A stretch of DNA of 64,000 nucleotides from Pontibacter cellulosilyticus. Its GTDB lineage: Bacteria > Bacteroidota > Bacteroidia > Cytophagales > Hymenobacteraceae. Of this stretch, positions 8,058-16,442 are shown piece by piece. How positions within the stretch are numbered: position 1 is the first letter of the stretch; every line of letters begins with the position of its first letter. The stretch lies in NCBI RefSeq assembly GCF_014306105.1, contig NZ_JACRVF010000004.1, positions 430,389 to 494,388 of the forward strand, in the 5' to 3' direction. Position numbers and translations under genes: made by a program. A model generated the notes under the pieces. The model was given only the letters and a program-made list of their open reading frames with translations, was not told where the DNA came from and did not search any database.

Positions 8058-8535
8058 GATTTACACGCTGCCGCAGCTGCAGGAAAAGCTACAAGTATGG
8101 CGCGCACAGGGCCAGAAGATTGTTTTTACAAACGGTTGTTTCGATCTGCTGCACCTGGGCCACGTGGATTACCTGGAAAAAGCACGACAACTTGGCGATA
8201 AGCTGGTGCTTGGTCTTAACACAGATGCGTCAATTAGCCGTATAAAAGGTCCAAGCCGCCCCCTTCAGGACGAAATGTCACGTGCGCGGGTAATGGCATC
8301 TCTTTTGTTTGTAGATGCAGTAGTGCTCTTTGACGATAATACACCGCTGGAGCTGATCAAAGCCGTGCAGCCGGATATACTGGTGAAAGGCGATGATTAT
8401 GCAGTGGAGCAGATCGTGGGGCATGAGGTAGTGATGGCCAAAGGCGGCGAGGTGAAAACAGTACCGCTTGTTAAAGGTTATTCTACTACCAACATCGTAA
8501 AGAAAATAGAGAATCAACTAAACGAAAATAGATAA
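8041..8535 (+). CDS. rfaE2: D-glycero-beta-D-manno-heptose 1-phosphate adenylyltransferase (RfaE2-type)
   Basis: A 164-residue cytidylyltransferase-fold protein. VFTNGCFDLLHLGHVDYLEKA carries the HxGH nucleotide-binding motif, and RPLQDEMSRARVMASL, DDNTPLELI, DILVKGDDY and GYSTTNIVKKI are typical of the C-terminal (adenylyltransferase) domain of bifunctional HldE, here stand-alone. It would transfer AMP to heptose-1-phosphate in LPS inner-core synthesis. Other members of the glycerol-3-phosphate cytidylyltransferase family look similar, but the KGDDY and STTNI motifs favour RfaE2. It overlaps the preceding membrane-protein gene by 17 bases. Confidence 0.9.
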   Translation: MNSSDKIYTLPQLQEKLQVWRAQGQKIVFTNGCFDLLHLGHVDYLEKARQLGDKLVLGLNTDASISRIKGPSRPLQDEMSRARVMASLLFVDAVVLFDDNTPLELIKAVQPDILVKGDDYAVEQIVGHEVVMAKGGEVKTVPLVKGYSTTNIVKKIENQLNENR

Positions 8536-8537
8536 CT

Positions 8538-9212
8538 ATGATCTGGATTATAATGATTGCCATGATGCTTGCAAGTTGGCTTGTAAGCTGGCGATTGAAA
8601 AGCAAGTTTAAAGAATACTCTCAAACACCTCTAAGCTCTGGACTTACAGGCCGTGAGGTGGCAGAAATGATGCTGCGCGACAACGGCATTACTGATGTGA
8701 GAGTAATTTCGGTGGCAGGTCGCTTAACTGACCACTATAACCCAGCTGATAAGACTGTAAACCTGAGCGAGTACGTGTATGAGGCACGAAGTGCAGCGGC
8801 TGCAGCCGTAGCAGCGCACGAGTGTGGGCACGCAGTACAACATGCAAAGGCATACGCATTCCTGAAGTTCCGTTCGGCAATGGTGCCTGCTTTAAGTATA
8901 GCCTCGCGCTACATGCAGTGGATTCTGCTTATTGGTATCTTTATGATACAGTCTACGCCGGTGCCGCTGGCAATTGGTGTAGCCCTGTTTGCCCTGACAA
9001 CTCTCTTTAGTTTTGTAACGCTGCCGGTAGAGTTTGATGCCAGTAAGCGTGCCCTTGCCTGGATTGACCGTCGTGGCATTGTAACAACTCAGGAACATGG
9101 CATGGCAAAAGATGCACTTAAATGGGCAGCCTTAACCTACGTAGTAGCTGCACTGGGTTCTCTGGCCACGCTGCTGTACTATGTTTCTATTTTGATGGGC
9201 CGCCGCGACTAA
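8538..9212 (+). CDS. Membrane-associated neutral zinc metallopeptidase (YugP-like)
   Basis: A 224-residue protein of the YugP family (Zn_peptidase_2). An N-terminal membrane segment (residues 1-18) is followed by a conserved region with HECGH at 94-98, the HExxH zinc-binding and catalytic motif, and by two or three more membrane segments (about 125-165 and 200-220). LPVEFDASKRALAWI is a family signature holding the third zinc ligand region. The substrate is unknown. It starts 3 bases after the rfaE2-type gene and ends that operon. Confidence 0.88.
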   Translation: MIWIIMIAMMLASWLVSWRLKSKFKEYSQTPLSSGLTGREVAEMMLRDNGITDVRVISVAGRLTDHYNPADKTVNLSEYVYEARSAAAAAVAAHECGHAVQHAKAYAFLKFRSAMVPALSIASRYMQWILLIGIFMIQSTPVPLAIGVALFALTTLFSFVTLPVEFDASKRALAWIDRRGIVTTQEHGMAKDALKWAALTYVVAALGSLATLLYYVSILMGRRD

Positions 9213-9242
9213 GGTGTTCAACAGAAACGACATATAAGTATA

Positions 9243-9274
9243 AACGCCGCTTGCACATAGTTGTAGGCGGCGTT
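9243..9274 (+). terminator. Hairpin downstream of the metallopeptidase gene
   Basis: AACGCCGC (9243-9250) and GCGGCGTT (9267-9274) form an 8-bp GC-rich stem with a 16-base loop, followed by CATTGTTTTTAG. It is a plausible intrinsic terminator, though the T-run begins five bases after the stem. Confidence 0.5.
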
Positions 9275-9361
9275 CATTGTTTTTAGTCGCTTTTTCTAAA
9301 GCAAGAGTGTCTAAACACAGATAATTTATTCGGCTAACCTAACATTTATTAGGCTTACTGG

Positions 9362-9393
9362 TTGATTTAATTGCACTGTATTTCATAGTTTTG
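9362..9393 (+). promoter_or_regulatory. Promoter of the acyl-CoA dehydrogenase gene
   Basis: TAGTTTTG (9386-9393) matches TAnnTTTG, with TTG (9362-9364) 21 bases upstream. The element is 47 bases before the ATG at 9441. Confidence 0.6.
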
Positions 9394-9440
9394 TACACTT
9401 ATAATTTATTGTTTCAACAGAATCGTTTATATACACAAGT

Positions 9441-10580
9441 ATGAATTTCCAATTAACAGAAGAGCATCTGGCAGTACAGGCTGCTGCACGCGAATTTGCA
9501 CAGACAGAATTGTTGCCAGGCGTTATTGAGCGCGATGAGCACCAGAAATTCCCTGCCGAGCAAATCAAGAAAATGGGTGAGCTTGGCTTTATGGGCATGA
9601 TGGTGGACCCGAAGTATAATGGAGGTGGCATGGACACAATTTCCTATGTGCTGGCCATGGAAGAAATCTCTAAGGTAGATGCTTCAGCTTCTGTAGTAAT
9701 GTCTGTTAACAACTCACTTGTTTGCTGGGGTATCGAGAAGTATGGCTCTGAAGAGCAAAAGCAAAAGTATCTAACCAAACTTGCTACAGGCGAGATCATT
9801 GGTGCGTTCTGCTTGTCTGAGCCAGAGGCTGGTTCCGACGCTACTTCACAGCGCACTACTGCCGAGGACAAAGGTGACTACTACCTACTTAACGGCACGA
9901 AAAACTGGATTACGAACGGCAGTACTGCATCTGTATACATTGTAATAGCACAGACAGACGTAGCCAAAGGCCACCGCGGTATCAACGCCCTTATTGTTGA
10001 GCGTGGTATGGAAGGTTTCGAGATCGGTCCTAAAGAAAATAAATTGGGCATCCGTGGCTCTGATACACACTCTCTGATGTTTACTGACGTTAAGGTTCCG
10101 AAAGAGAACCGTATCGGCGAGGATGGTTTCGGCTTTAAGTTCGCGATGTCTACGCTGGCAGGTGGCCGTATCGGTATCGCTTCGCAGGCATTAGGTATTG
10201 CCTCTGGCGCTTACGAGCTGGCAGTAAAATACTCTAAAGAGCGTAAAGCGTTTGGTGTTGAAATTGCGAAGCACCAGGCTATCCAATTTAAGCTGGCAGA
10301 CATGGCTACCAATATAGAGGCAGCACGTTTGCTTTGCCTACAGGCAGCGCACGATAAAGATACGCATTCGGATTATGGCAAGTCAGGTGCTATGGCCAAG
10401 CTTTTTGCATCAAAAGTGGCGATGGAAACAACTGTGGAGGCTGTACAAGTTCACGGCGGTTACGGTTTCGTGAAAGAGTACCATGTGGAGCGTTTAATGC
10501 GCGATGCAAAAATTACACAAATTTACGAAGGTACTTCTGAGATACAGAAAATAGTAATTTCAAGAGAATTGCTCAAGTAA
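9441..10580 (+). CDS. Acyl-CoA dehydrogenase
   Basis: A 379-residue flavoenzyme of the short/medium-chain acyl-CoA dehydrogenase type, catalysing FAD-dependent alpha,beta-desaturation of acyl-CoA in beta-oxidation. The family signatures AFCLSEPEAGSD (flavin contact) and QVHGGYGFVKEYHVERLMRDAKITQIYEGTSE (split here only by position, C-terminal domain) are present, and Glu363 in IYEGTSE is the expected catalytic base. Codon choice is biased toward fast codons, suggesting high expression. It is monocistronic with its own promoter. Butyryl-CoA or branched-chain substrates cannot be told apart from the sequence. Confidence 0.95.
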   Translation: MNFQLTEEHLAVQAAAREFAQTELLPGVIERDEHQKFPAEQIKKMGELGFMGMMVDPKYNGGGMDTISYVLAMEEISKVDASASVVMSVNNSLVCWGIEKYGSEEQKQKYLTKLATGEIIGAFCLSEPEAGSDATSQRTTAEDKGDYYLLNGTKNWITNGSTASVYIVIAQTDVAKGHRGINALIVERGMEGFEIGPKENKLGIRGSDTHSLMFTDVKVPKENRIGEDGFGFKFAMSTLAGGRIGIASQALGIASGAYELAVKYSKERKAFGVEIAKHQAIQFKLADMATNIEAARLLCLQAAHDKDTHSDYGKSGAMAKLFASKVAMETTVEAVQVHGGYGFVKEYHVERLMRDAKITQIYEGTSEIQKIVISRELLK

Positions 10581-10740
10581 ATTTAGGGTTAAAACATTGT
10601 CTCCATGCTGTTTAGGCTAAGAATAGCATTTCTTGAATTAAAATTTATTTTTTAAAAATATTTTGAATTTTATAAAGATTAATCTTAGCTTTAAGCCAAA
10701 TTTAAAGGGTTTATAGTATAAAAGTTAGTTGGTAACACAC

Positions 10741-11667
10741 ATGGAAGATTACAATAAGATTATTGAATCGCTTGGGGTGCGGTTCATTAAGGCAAAAAAT
10801 CTGGTGTTGCAGCAGCCATTTACGGTTCGCAACGCCTACGATGTAGGCAATAACTTGATCCTGCTTCATAAAGGTAGCATCTTCTTTGGGGACGAAGAGC
10901 AAATGGTTGAAGAGGGAGAGTTACTGTTTATACCTGGTGGCCGTAGCACGAAAGTAACCTACGGACCTGCCGGAGAAGGAAAGACAATCTCTAACGATGA
11001 CCTGATCACGAATAAAGAGAAGTTCTTCAAAAACAACAACGATCTTGACTTGATCGGTGATGCTGAGGAGAGCCACAGCTTTGTAAGCTTCGAGGCAAAA
11101 GTATTTGACTCGGTTAACTTCTTTGCTTCGCTTGATTTGCCGGCCTTCCTTATCTCTAACAACAACAAGCTAGCCAACCTGGTTATCAAAGTTGTAGAAG
11201 AGAGCATGCAGGAGTTGCCAGGTAAAGAGCGTCTGATCAATATCTATACAGAGAACATTGTTGTAGAGATCGTGCGCCACATCCTGCGCAACAGAATGTT
11301 TGTGGAGCAGTTGGCTACGAACAGCACTTACTTCAAAGACCCTCGCCTTATCGACCTGTTCAACTACATTAAGGAGAACTTAGGTGGCGACCTGTCTAAC
11401 AAAGTGCTTTCTAACGTGGCAAACGTTTCGGAGGATTACGTAGGTCAGTACTTCAAAATGCTGACGGGCATCAACCCGCAAGATTACATCGAGTACCAGC
11501 GTATGGAGCGTGCTGTGTTCCTGCTTAGAACCACTAAGAAGAGCATTCGTGAGATCGGTAAAGAAGTTGGTTATAAAGATACCGCTTACTTCTGCCGTCG
11601 CTTTAAAATGATGTTTGGTATACCTGCCGGTAAAATGCGTCGTCGCGAATCAGCGATGAACATCTAA
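10741..11667 (+). CDS. AraC family transcriptional regulator
   Basis: A 308-residue regulator from the ATG at 10741; a TTG at 10729 is in frame but less likely. The N-terminal part (residues 1-100: ILLHKGSIFFGDEEQMVEEGELLFIPGG) looks like a cupin-type sensing domain, and the C-terminal 100 residues carry two helix-turn-helix motifs (KVLSNVANVSEDYVGQYFKM; KSIREIGKEVGYKDTAYFCR) followed by FKMMFGIPAGKMRRR, the AraC/XylS DNA-binding domain. Strong codon bias suggests abundant expression for a regulator. It is convergent with the GGGP synthase gene: the coding ends overlap by 18 bases. The effector is unknown. Confidence 0.88.
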   Translation: MEDYNKIIESLGVRFIKAKNLVLQQPFTVRNAYDVGNNLILLHKGSIFFGDEEQMVEEGELLFIPGGRSTKVTYGPAGEGKTISNDDLITNKEKFFKNNNDLDLIGDAEESHSFVSFEAKVFDSVNFFASLDLPAFLISNNNKLANLVIKVVEESMQELPGKERLINIYTENIVVEIVRHILRNRMFVEQLATNSTYFKDPRLIDLFNYIKENLGGDLSNKVLSNVANVSEDYVGQYFKMLTGINPQDYIEYQRMERAVFLLRTTKKSIREIGKEVGYKDTAYFCRRFKMMFGIPAGKMRRRESAMNI

Positions 11668-12411
11668 GGCAACGTTATACGAAGCGATAAGATTAGAAAC
11701 CTCGGCCAAAAAGCCGGGGTTTTTTTCTATGTGGTTGCCTACCACAATTACATCTGCTCCGGCGTCTAAGGCTGTTTTTGCTTTATGGGTTGTATTAATG
11801 CCGCCGCCAACTATTACCGGCACATCAACTGCCTCACGAACGGCGGCAATCATCTCTGCGGTTATTGGTTCTTTAGCTCCGCTGCCGCCATCCAGGTAAA
11901 TGTACTGTAGGCCCAGTAGTTCGCCGGCCATAGCGGTGCAGGCAGCAATAGCAGGTTTGTCGTAAGGCAAAGGAGTAGTGCCACTCATGTAAGAGGCTGT
12001 GGTCTGGCGGCCAGAATCTACAAGTATATAACCGGTTGGGTAAATCTCCAGTTGGCTGGCCTTAAGTATAGGCGCAGAAATAACATGATGCCCGATTAAG
12101 AACTCCGGGTTGCGCCCAGATATAAGTGACAGCAGCAAAATACCATCGGCTTGGGCATCAATGTGCAGGCTGCTGCTCGGGAAAAGTATAACCGGGATAT
12201 TGCTGTGCTCCTTAATGAGTTTGATTATCTCGGCTTGGTTTTGAGACGTGATCAGGCTACCTCCAACAAAGAAGAAGTCAACTTGATGTGATGCGCTTAG
12301 CGAAAGTAGTTGCAGGCAGGATGCCTCGTTGAGGTTGTCCGGGTCTAACAGAACAGCAAAGTGCTTCCTGCCTGGTATATGTTTTTGTAAGCGAAGGTTC
12401 TTAAATGGCAT
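11650..12411 (-). CDS. Geranylgeranylglyceryl/heptaprenylglyceryl phosphate synthase (PcrB-like)
   Basis: A 253-residue TIM-barrel prenyltransferase. HFAVLLDPDNLN near the N-terminus, DFFFVGGSLIT, GYILVDSGRQT, YIYLDGGSGA and VPVIVGGGINTTHKA give the (beta/alpha)8 phosphate-binding pattern of group II GGGP synthases, which link a polyprenyl diphosphate to sn-glycerol-1-phosphate; such enzymes occur in many Bacteroidota. The ATG at 12411 is chosen over an in-frame TTG at 12426. It overlaps the upstream gene by 11 bases, so it is co-transcribed with the two small membrane-protein genes. Its last codons contain the terminator of the convergent AraC gene. Confidence 0.92.
   Translation of the reverse strand: MPFKNLRLQKHIPGRKHFAVLLDPDNLNEASCLQLLSLSASHQVDFFFVGGSLITSQNQAEIIKLIKEHSNIPVILFPSSSLHIDAQADGILLLSLISGRNPEFLIGHHVISAPILKASQLEIYPTGYILVDSGRQTTASYMSGTTPLPYDKPAIAACTAMAGELLGLQYIYLDGGSGAKEPITAEMIAAVREAVDVPVIVGGGINTTHKAKTALDAGADVIVVGNHIEKNPGFLAEVSNLIASYNVALDVHR
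11700..11726 (+). terminator. Terminator of the AraC-family gene, inside the GGGP synthase reading frame
   Basis: CCTCGGC (11700 on) pairs with GCCGGGG after a short A-loop and is followed by seven Ts on the plus strand. It lies 33 bases after the AraC-gene stop and entirely within the 3' coding end of the opposite-strand gene. Confidence 0.75.
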
Positions 12412-12973
12412 CCTCTTTCGGAACAATAATCTCAGTTGTCTCTACTACAGTAACCTCTTCTACAGGGGCTGCTGCAATATCGTTATTTTCAGAGATACTA
12501 TTCAGATGATCGCTTACCTTTTTCGATATATACATGAGCAGTAAGGCTGCTGCCTGCGACGAAATTACCTTCGCCACATTTGAATCTAGTACACCTTTCG
12601 AGCTTTTCTTGGACTTCTTTGGTTTCTCTCCAGTGTCAGCCATAGATCTAGCGTTAAAGCCGTAGCCTCCTGCCTGTTCTACTGTAGCAGACTCTTGTTC
12701 AGGCATAACCGGAATGCCTGCCGAATCATAGGCCCTGGTCTGCTTTACTTTTTTGTCCTTTTTAGCTTTTTTTTTACCGCTGCCGCTTATCATACGCTTT
12801 AGCAGGTAACCGGCTAGTATAACGCCTCCTGCCATGGCAACTTTTTTGCCTATTTCCTGCCCTTGGGTTTTAATGCTATCTACATCACCCATTAAGGCAT
12901 TTTTATACTCTTCTTTTTGCCGTTCTAAAAAGTCACGTTCATTATCAAACAGCGGGTTCGATAGTTCGCTCAT
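12401..12973 (-). CDS. Hypothetical protein with basic linker and C-terminal hydrophobic segment
   Basis: A 190-residue protein of no family I recognise. It has a charged N-terminus (NERDFLERQKEEYKNAL), a short hydrophobic stretch at about 47-60 (AMAGGVILAGYLLKRM), a Lys-rich tract (GKKKAKKDKKVKQ), a polar linker and a second weak hydrophobic segment (SSQAAALLLMYISKKVSD, about 140-155). It overlaps the downstream gene by 11 bases and the upstream holin-family gene by ATGA. The two hydrophobic segments and the neighbour suggest a membrane-associated partner of the holin-like protein; this is inference. Confidence 0.75.
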   Translation of the reverse strand: MSELSNPLFDNERDFLERQKEEYKNALMGDVDSIKTQGQEIGKKVAMAGGVILAGYLLKRMISGSGKKKAKKDKKVKQTRAYDSAGIPVMPEQESATVEQAGGYGFNARSMADTGEKPKKSKKSSKGVLDSNVAKVISSQAAALLLMYISKKVSDHLNSISENNDIAAAPVEEVTVVETTEIIVPKEDAI

Positions 12974-13350
12974 ATGCTTTTCTCTCTTTTATCAGATTTA
13001 TAGATCGTATTGTTTAAAGATTTGTCGGCCATCTCCTGGAACATCTTCTTGTCCAGTCCCACGATCAACACCACGAGTAAAATAATGTAAATAAGCGCTA
13101 CTATGCCAAAGCCCCAGAAGGTACTGTCGAGCAGGTGGTTGAGCAGCAGACCTAAGAAAATGCTCACAAATATAACGCACATCAGAGCCGCAAATCCAAG
13201 CAAAACAGCATGTATCGTATTTACTAGTGCAGCTTTTAGTTTTTCTTGAATTTCTAATCGTATGATATCTATACGGGTGTCAATATAACCCATTAGGTTC
13301 TCGATTAGATTAGTGCTTTTTTCGCGTGTGCCGTTATCAGGAATTTCCAT
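12970..13350 (-). CDS. Phage holin family / YqjE-like small membrane protein
   Basis: A 126-residue protein with an amphipathic N-terminus (LIENLMGYIDTRIDIIRLEIQEK), two membrane segments (about 47-72 and 78-98) and a short charged tail. The arrangement matches the putative holin superfamily III / YqjE family found in many non-phage chromosomes. No prophage genes are nearby, so a lysis function is unlikely. First gene of a three-gene minus-strand operon ending in the GGGP synthase; it overlaps the next gene by four bases. Confidence 0.7.
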   Translation of the reverse strand: MEIPDNGTREKSTNLIENLMGYIDTRIDIIRLEIQEKLKAALVNTIHAVLLGFAALMCVIFVSIFLGLLLNHLLDSTFWGFGIVALIYIILLVVLIVGLDKKMFQEMADKSLNNTIYKSDKREKSI

Positions 13351-13507
13351 AGTTTATAAGTACTTGTTTTGTTGCTGATACTGTATACGTGGGTAGGTGT
13401 AAAAATTTACGCCAAGTATAACCGATTAAAAGTGTAGTACGGAATTTGATGTATATTGTCGGTTTTTAGTTAAATTTAACGTTAATCTTTTTAAAGATTC
13501 TGCCTGT

Positions 13508-14623
13508 TTGAACCGTAACTACTATAGCGTTTTAGGCATAAGCCATACGGCCACCACGCAAGAGGTAAAGGCTGCTTACAAGCGTCTTGCTATCAAGTAC
13601 CATCCTGATAAAAATCAGGGTAATGTACTAGCAGAGGAGATGTTCAAACAAATCAACGCAGCTTATCAAACTCTCTCAAACCCAAATAAAAGAGCCCGAT
13701 ACGACCTGCGCCTGCAGTACCAGCGTGAACGCCAGCGCGTGCTGCGCCAGCAGCAGGCATACCAGGTAGACCCGCGTTACTACCAAACCCGCCAGCCTGC
13801 TGGAGTCTCAGAACGTTACTACCGGCCTATCAGGCGCGAAACATATAAGTTCTCCCGTAAAGACTGGTATATCACTATTGCTTTTGTGGCAGGGCTGCTA
13901 ACGTTTAGCCTGCTGCTAAAGGTCGTAATGGATTACGTTACCGGAGAAGACAAGTATAAAACAGCTTTAACTTACATAGCAGACGGTAAGTATAGCAGCG
14001 CGCATAGGCTGCTTTCTGATGCCATACATTTTATGCCCGAGAATGCTGATGCGTATGAGGCTAGGGCGATGATAGAGTTGGATGTTTATGAAAACTACCC
14101 GGCAGCATTGGATGACCTGAACAAAGCGCTTAAGCTACGCGAGAGCCCATCGGCACAAGTATACTTTATGCGAGGGCGCAGCTATCAGCAGTTGGAGCAG
14201 TACCAGCAGGCAGAAAAGGATCTTACGCGGGCACTGGAGTTAAACAGTAATTTCTGGAGTGCTTACATGGCAAGAGGGGAGGTTCGCTTGTTTTTCTTAG
14301 GGAAGTATGAGGATGCTATTTCTGATTTAACAGTCTTCCTAAAAAACAGCAGGATTGGCAGCGAAAAATGGGTGTCTGCACTTACCTATAGGGGCTTTGC
14401 TTATTCTAGGTTAAAAGATTTTTATGCAGCGGAGCAGGATTACCGTATGGCCTCTGAAATAGACAAGCAAAATGGCAGGGCTTTATACTTGCTGGGCCGT
14501 AACGAAGTTGAACAACAGAAATCAGACTCGGCGTGCGCGCACTTTTACCAGGCTTATCAATTGGGCTACTCTGCGGCATTGTTCGAAATGCGTATGAATT
14601 GCCAGGAAATGCTTCCGCAGTAA
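13508..14623 (+). CDS. J-domain protein with TPR repeats
   Basis: A 371-residue membrane protein. Residues 1-65 form a DnaJ domain (YYSVLGIS..., HPD in [10 protein letters not shown]), then an Arg/Gln/Tyr-rich linker, one membrane segment (about 118-140, [20 protein letters not shown]) and a C-terminal TPR array (about 150-365). It should recruit DnaK to the membrane, with the TPR part binding clients. The only sensible start is TTG at 13508; there is no in-frame ATG before the J domain. An in-frame ATG is found only well inside. Monocistronic. Confidence 0.85.
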   Translation: MNRNYYSVLGISHTATTQEVKAAYKRLAIKYHPDKNQGNVLAEEMFKQINAAYQTLSNPNKRARYDLRLQYQRERQRVLRQQQAYQVDPRYYQTRQPAGVSERYYRPIRRETYKFSRKDWYITIAFVAGLLTFSLLLKVVMDYVTGEDKYKTALTYIADGKYSSAHRLLSDAIHFMPENADAYEARAMIELDVYENYPAALDDLNKALKLRESPSAQVYFMRGRSYQQLEQYQQAEKDLTRALELNSNFWSAYMARGEVRLFFLGKYEDAISDLTVFLKNSRIGSEKWVSALTYRGFAYSRLKDFYAAEQDYRMASEIDKQNGRALYLLGRNEVEQQKSDSACAHFYQAYQLGYSAALFEMRMNCQEMLPQ

Positions 14624-14690
14624 ACTTGTGGTGCACTTAGTTGTTAAATACTAAGTATAGTTTGCCGTAGAGCACTGGCCTAAAAACAAA

Positions 14691-14718
14691 AAACCCTTGC
14701 CGTTTCTGACAAGGGTTT
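14691..14718 (-). terminator. Terminator of tRNA-Phe
   Basis: AAACCCTTG (14691-14699) and CAAGGGTTT (14710-14718) form a 9-bp stem with a 10-base loop. On the minus strand it is followed by TTTGTTTTT. It lies 3 bases beyond the tRNA 3' end. Confidence 0.8.
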
Positions 14719-14721
14719 AGC

Positions 14722-14797
14722 TGGTGGTGATGATTGGAATCGAACCAACGACACAAGGATTTTCAGTCCTTTGCTCTACCAACTGAGCTACATCACC
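14722..14797 (-). tRNA. tRNA-Phe (GAA)
   Basis: The minus strand folds as a complete cloverleaf: acceptor GGTGATG / CATCACC, D-arm AGCTCAGTTGGTAGAGC, anticodon stem AGGAC/ATCCT with GAA in the loop, and T-arm with GGTTCGATTCC. The discriminator is A and the terminal CCA is encoded. Confidence 0.97.
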
Positions 14798-14962
14798 AGC
14801 TTTTTTGTTGCCCTTTCGTTTAAGGGTATGCAAAAGTAGTAACTAACTTTTAAGTAGCAAACTTTCTTGGGAAAAATATTTTAAAATGTTGCGCTAGCGT
14901 ACGTTTTACCCATTATTCTGCTATCTTTATCTACAAATTAGTATGTATAACGAATAATTGCT

Positions 14963-16339
14963 GTGATAATAGGAATCGAAAACATTATCTTCTTGATTGT
15001 GGCTGCCCTGGGTATAGGGTTGTTTGTGTGGCAGATCCGCAAAATCCGCAAAAATGTGCTCATGGGCCGCGATATGGAAATAGCGGGCAATCCTTCTGAG
15101 CGAATAAATAAAACATTACTGGTGGCTTTCGGTCAGCAGAAAATGTTTAAGCGCATGCTGCCGGCTGTGCTGCACCTGTTTGTTTATGTCGGCTTCTTAG
15201 TAATTAACATAGAAGTGCTGGAGATTCTGATTGATGGCGTATTTGGCACACACCGCATCCTTGGCTTTGCAGGTATTCTTTACAGCGGTCTAATGTTTAT
15301 CAACGAGATATTGGCTGCTCTGGTAATTGTTGCCTGTATCATGTTTTTGTGGAGACGAAACGTGACAAAAGTACCGCGCTTGGCAGCCGGCGTAGAAATG
15401 CGCGCTTGGCCAAAGCTTGATGCAAACATCATCCTGATCACAGAGATTGTGCTGATGTTTGCGCTTTTTGCCTTTAATATCTCTGATCTTAAACTGGCCC
15501 AGTTAAGAGGCGTTGAAATTGCTGGTGCCTATCCTGTAAGCTCTCTGTTTGTAAACATACTAGGCAGCGACCCGGATAACTTATATGTGATTGGCAGAGT
15601 AGGCTGGTGGTTTCATATTATAGGTATACTTGCATTCATGAATTACCTGCCAAGTTCTAAGCACTTCCATATTATTATGGCCTTCCCGAACGTGTACTAC
15701 TCTAAGCTGTTGCCAAAGGGTAAATTTACAACCAACCCGGCTATTACGCATGAGATCAAAGCTATGCTGGACCCAAGCTATCAGCCGCCTGCCCCTGAGG
15801 TAGACGCTGAGGGTAACCCGGTAATGCAGCGCTTCGGTGCTAAGGATGTGGAAGACCTGACGTGGAAGCAGTTGATGGACTCCTATACTTGTACCGAGTG
15901 CGGACGCTGTACTTCTGTCTGCCCGGCCAATATTACAGGCAAGCTGCTTTCGCCGCGTAAGATCGTGATGGATACCCGCGACAGAATGGAGGAGAAAGGG
16001 GAGAGCCCTGCCATCTTTAGGCCAAACCACTACAAAGAAATGGGTGTGGAGCGTGTCGAGACAACGGAAGAGAAAACGCTGCTTCGCGGTTACATTACTC
16101 CGGAAGAGTTGTGGGCCTGTACTTCTTGCAATGCCTGCGTAGAGTCTTGCCCTGTAAACATAGACCAGCTTTCTACTATTATGGACCTGCGCCGCTACCT
16201 GGTGCTGGAGGAGTCTGCTGCGCCGGCTTCGCTTAACGCTATGTTCACTAACATTGAGAACAACGGTGCTCCTTGGGCCTTCTCGCCTTCAGATCGCTTT
16301 AACTGGGCCGAGGACCTATATGTACCTAGCAAGAATTAA
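14963..16339 (+). CDS. Membrane-anchored (Fe-S)-binding oxidoreductase (HdrC/GlpC-like)
   Basis: A 458-residue protein starting at GTG 14963; a TAA lies just upstream in frame and the next ATG would remove the first membrane segment. About five membrane helices in residues 1-260 are followed by a cytoplasmic part with two 4Fe-4S clusters: CTECGRCTSVCP and, further on, CTSCNACVESCP. The membrane anchor with ferredoxin domain and the downstream CCG-domain protein resemble heterodisulfide-reductase-like electron transfer pairs. The electron donor and acceptor are unknown; quinone interaction is an inference. Confidence 0.85.
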   Translation: MIIGIENIIFLIVAALGIGLFVWQIRKIRKNVLMGRDMEIAGNPSERINKTLLVAFGQQKMFKRMLPAVLHLFVYVGFLVINIEVLEILIDGVFGTHRILGFAGILYSGLMFINEILAALVIVACIMFLWRRNVTKVPRLAAGVEMRAWPKLDANIILITEIVLMFALFAFNISDLKLAQLRGVEIAGAYPVSSLFVNILGSDPDNLYVIGRVGWWFHIIGILAFMNYLPSSKHFHIIMAFPNVYYSKLLPKGKFTTNPAITHEIKAMLDPSYQPPAPEVDAEGNPVMQRFGAKDVEDLTWKQLMDSYTCTECGRCTSVCPANITGKLLSPRKIVMDTRDRMEEKGESPAIFRPNHYKEMGVERVETTEEKTLLRGYITPEELWACTSCNACVESCPVNIDQLSTIMDLRRYLVLEESAAPASLNAMFTNIENNGAPWAFSPSDRFNWAEDLYVPSKN

Positions 16340-16429
16340 ATTGTTGATTGCGAATAGTTAATTGCTTTATAGTTGAGTGTTGTTTGAAAGAGTTGTGGAT
16401 AACACAATAATCAATCAACAATCAACAAT
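16340..16429. repeat. About 90 bp intergenic inverted-repeat element, copy 1
   Basis: Begins ATTGTTGATTG (16340-16350) and ends with CAATCAACAAT (16412-16422) plus a further overlapping copy of the same unit. It shares the left end pattern ATTGTTGATTGC, 5 bases, GTTAATTGCT with the element at 17261-17349. It fills the gap between the two Fe-S protein genes. Confidence 0.65.
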
Positions 16430-16442
16430 CCTATAAAATCAG

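Noticed and set aside
12970-13350. Prophage remnant suggested by the holin-family protein
   Set aside because: No integrase, structural or lysis genes nearby; the family is common in non-phage chromosomes.
15581-16030. 149-codon minus-strand frame
   Set aside because: Antisense to the membrane Fe-S oxidoreductase gene, which has clear cluster motifs.
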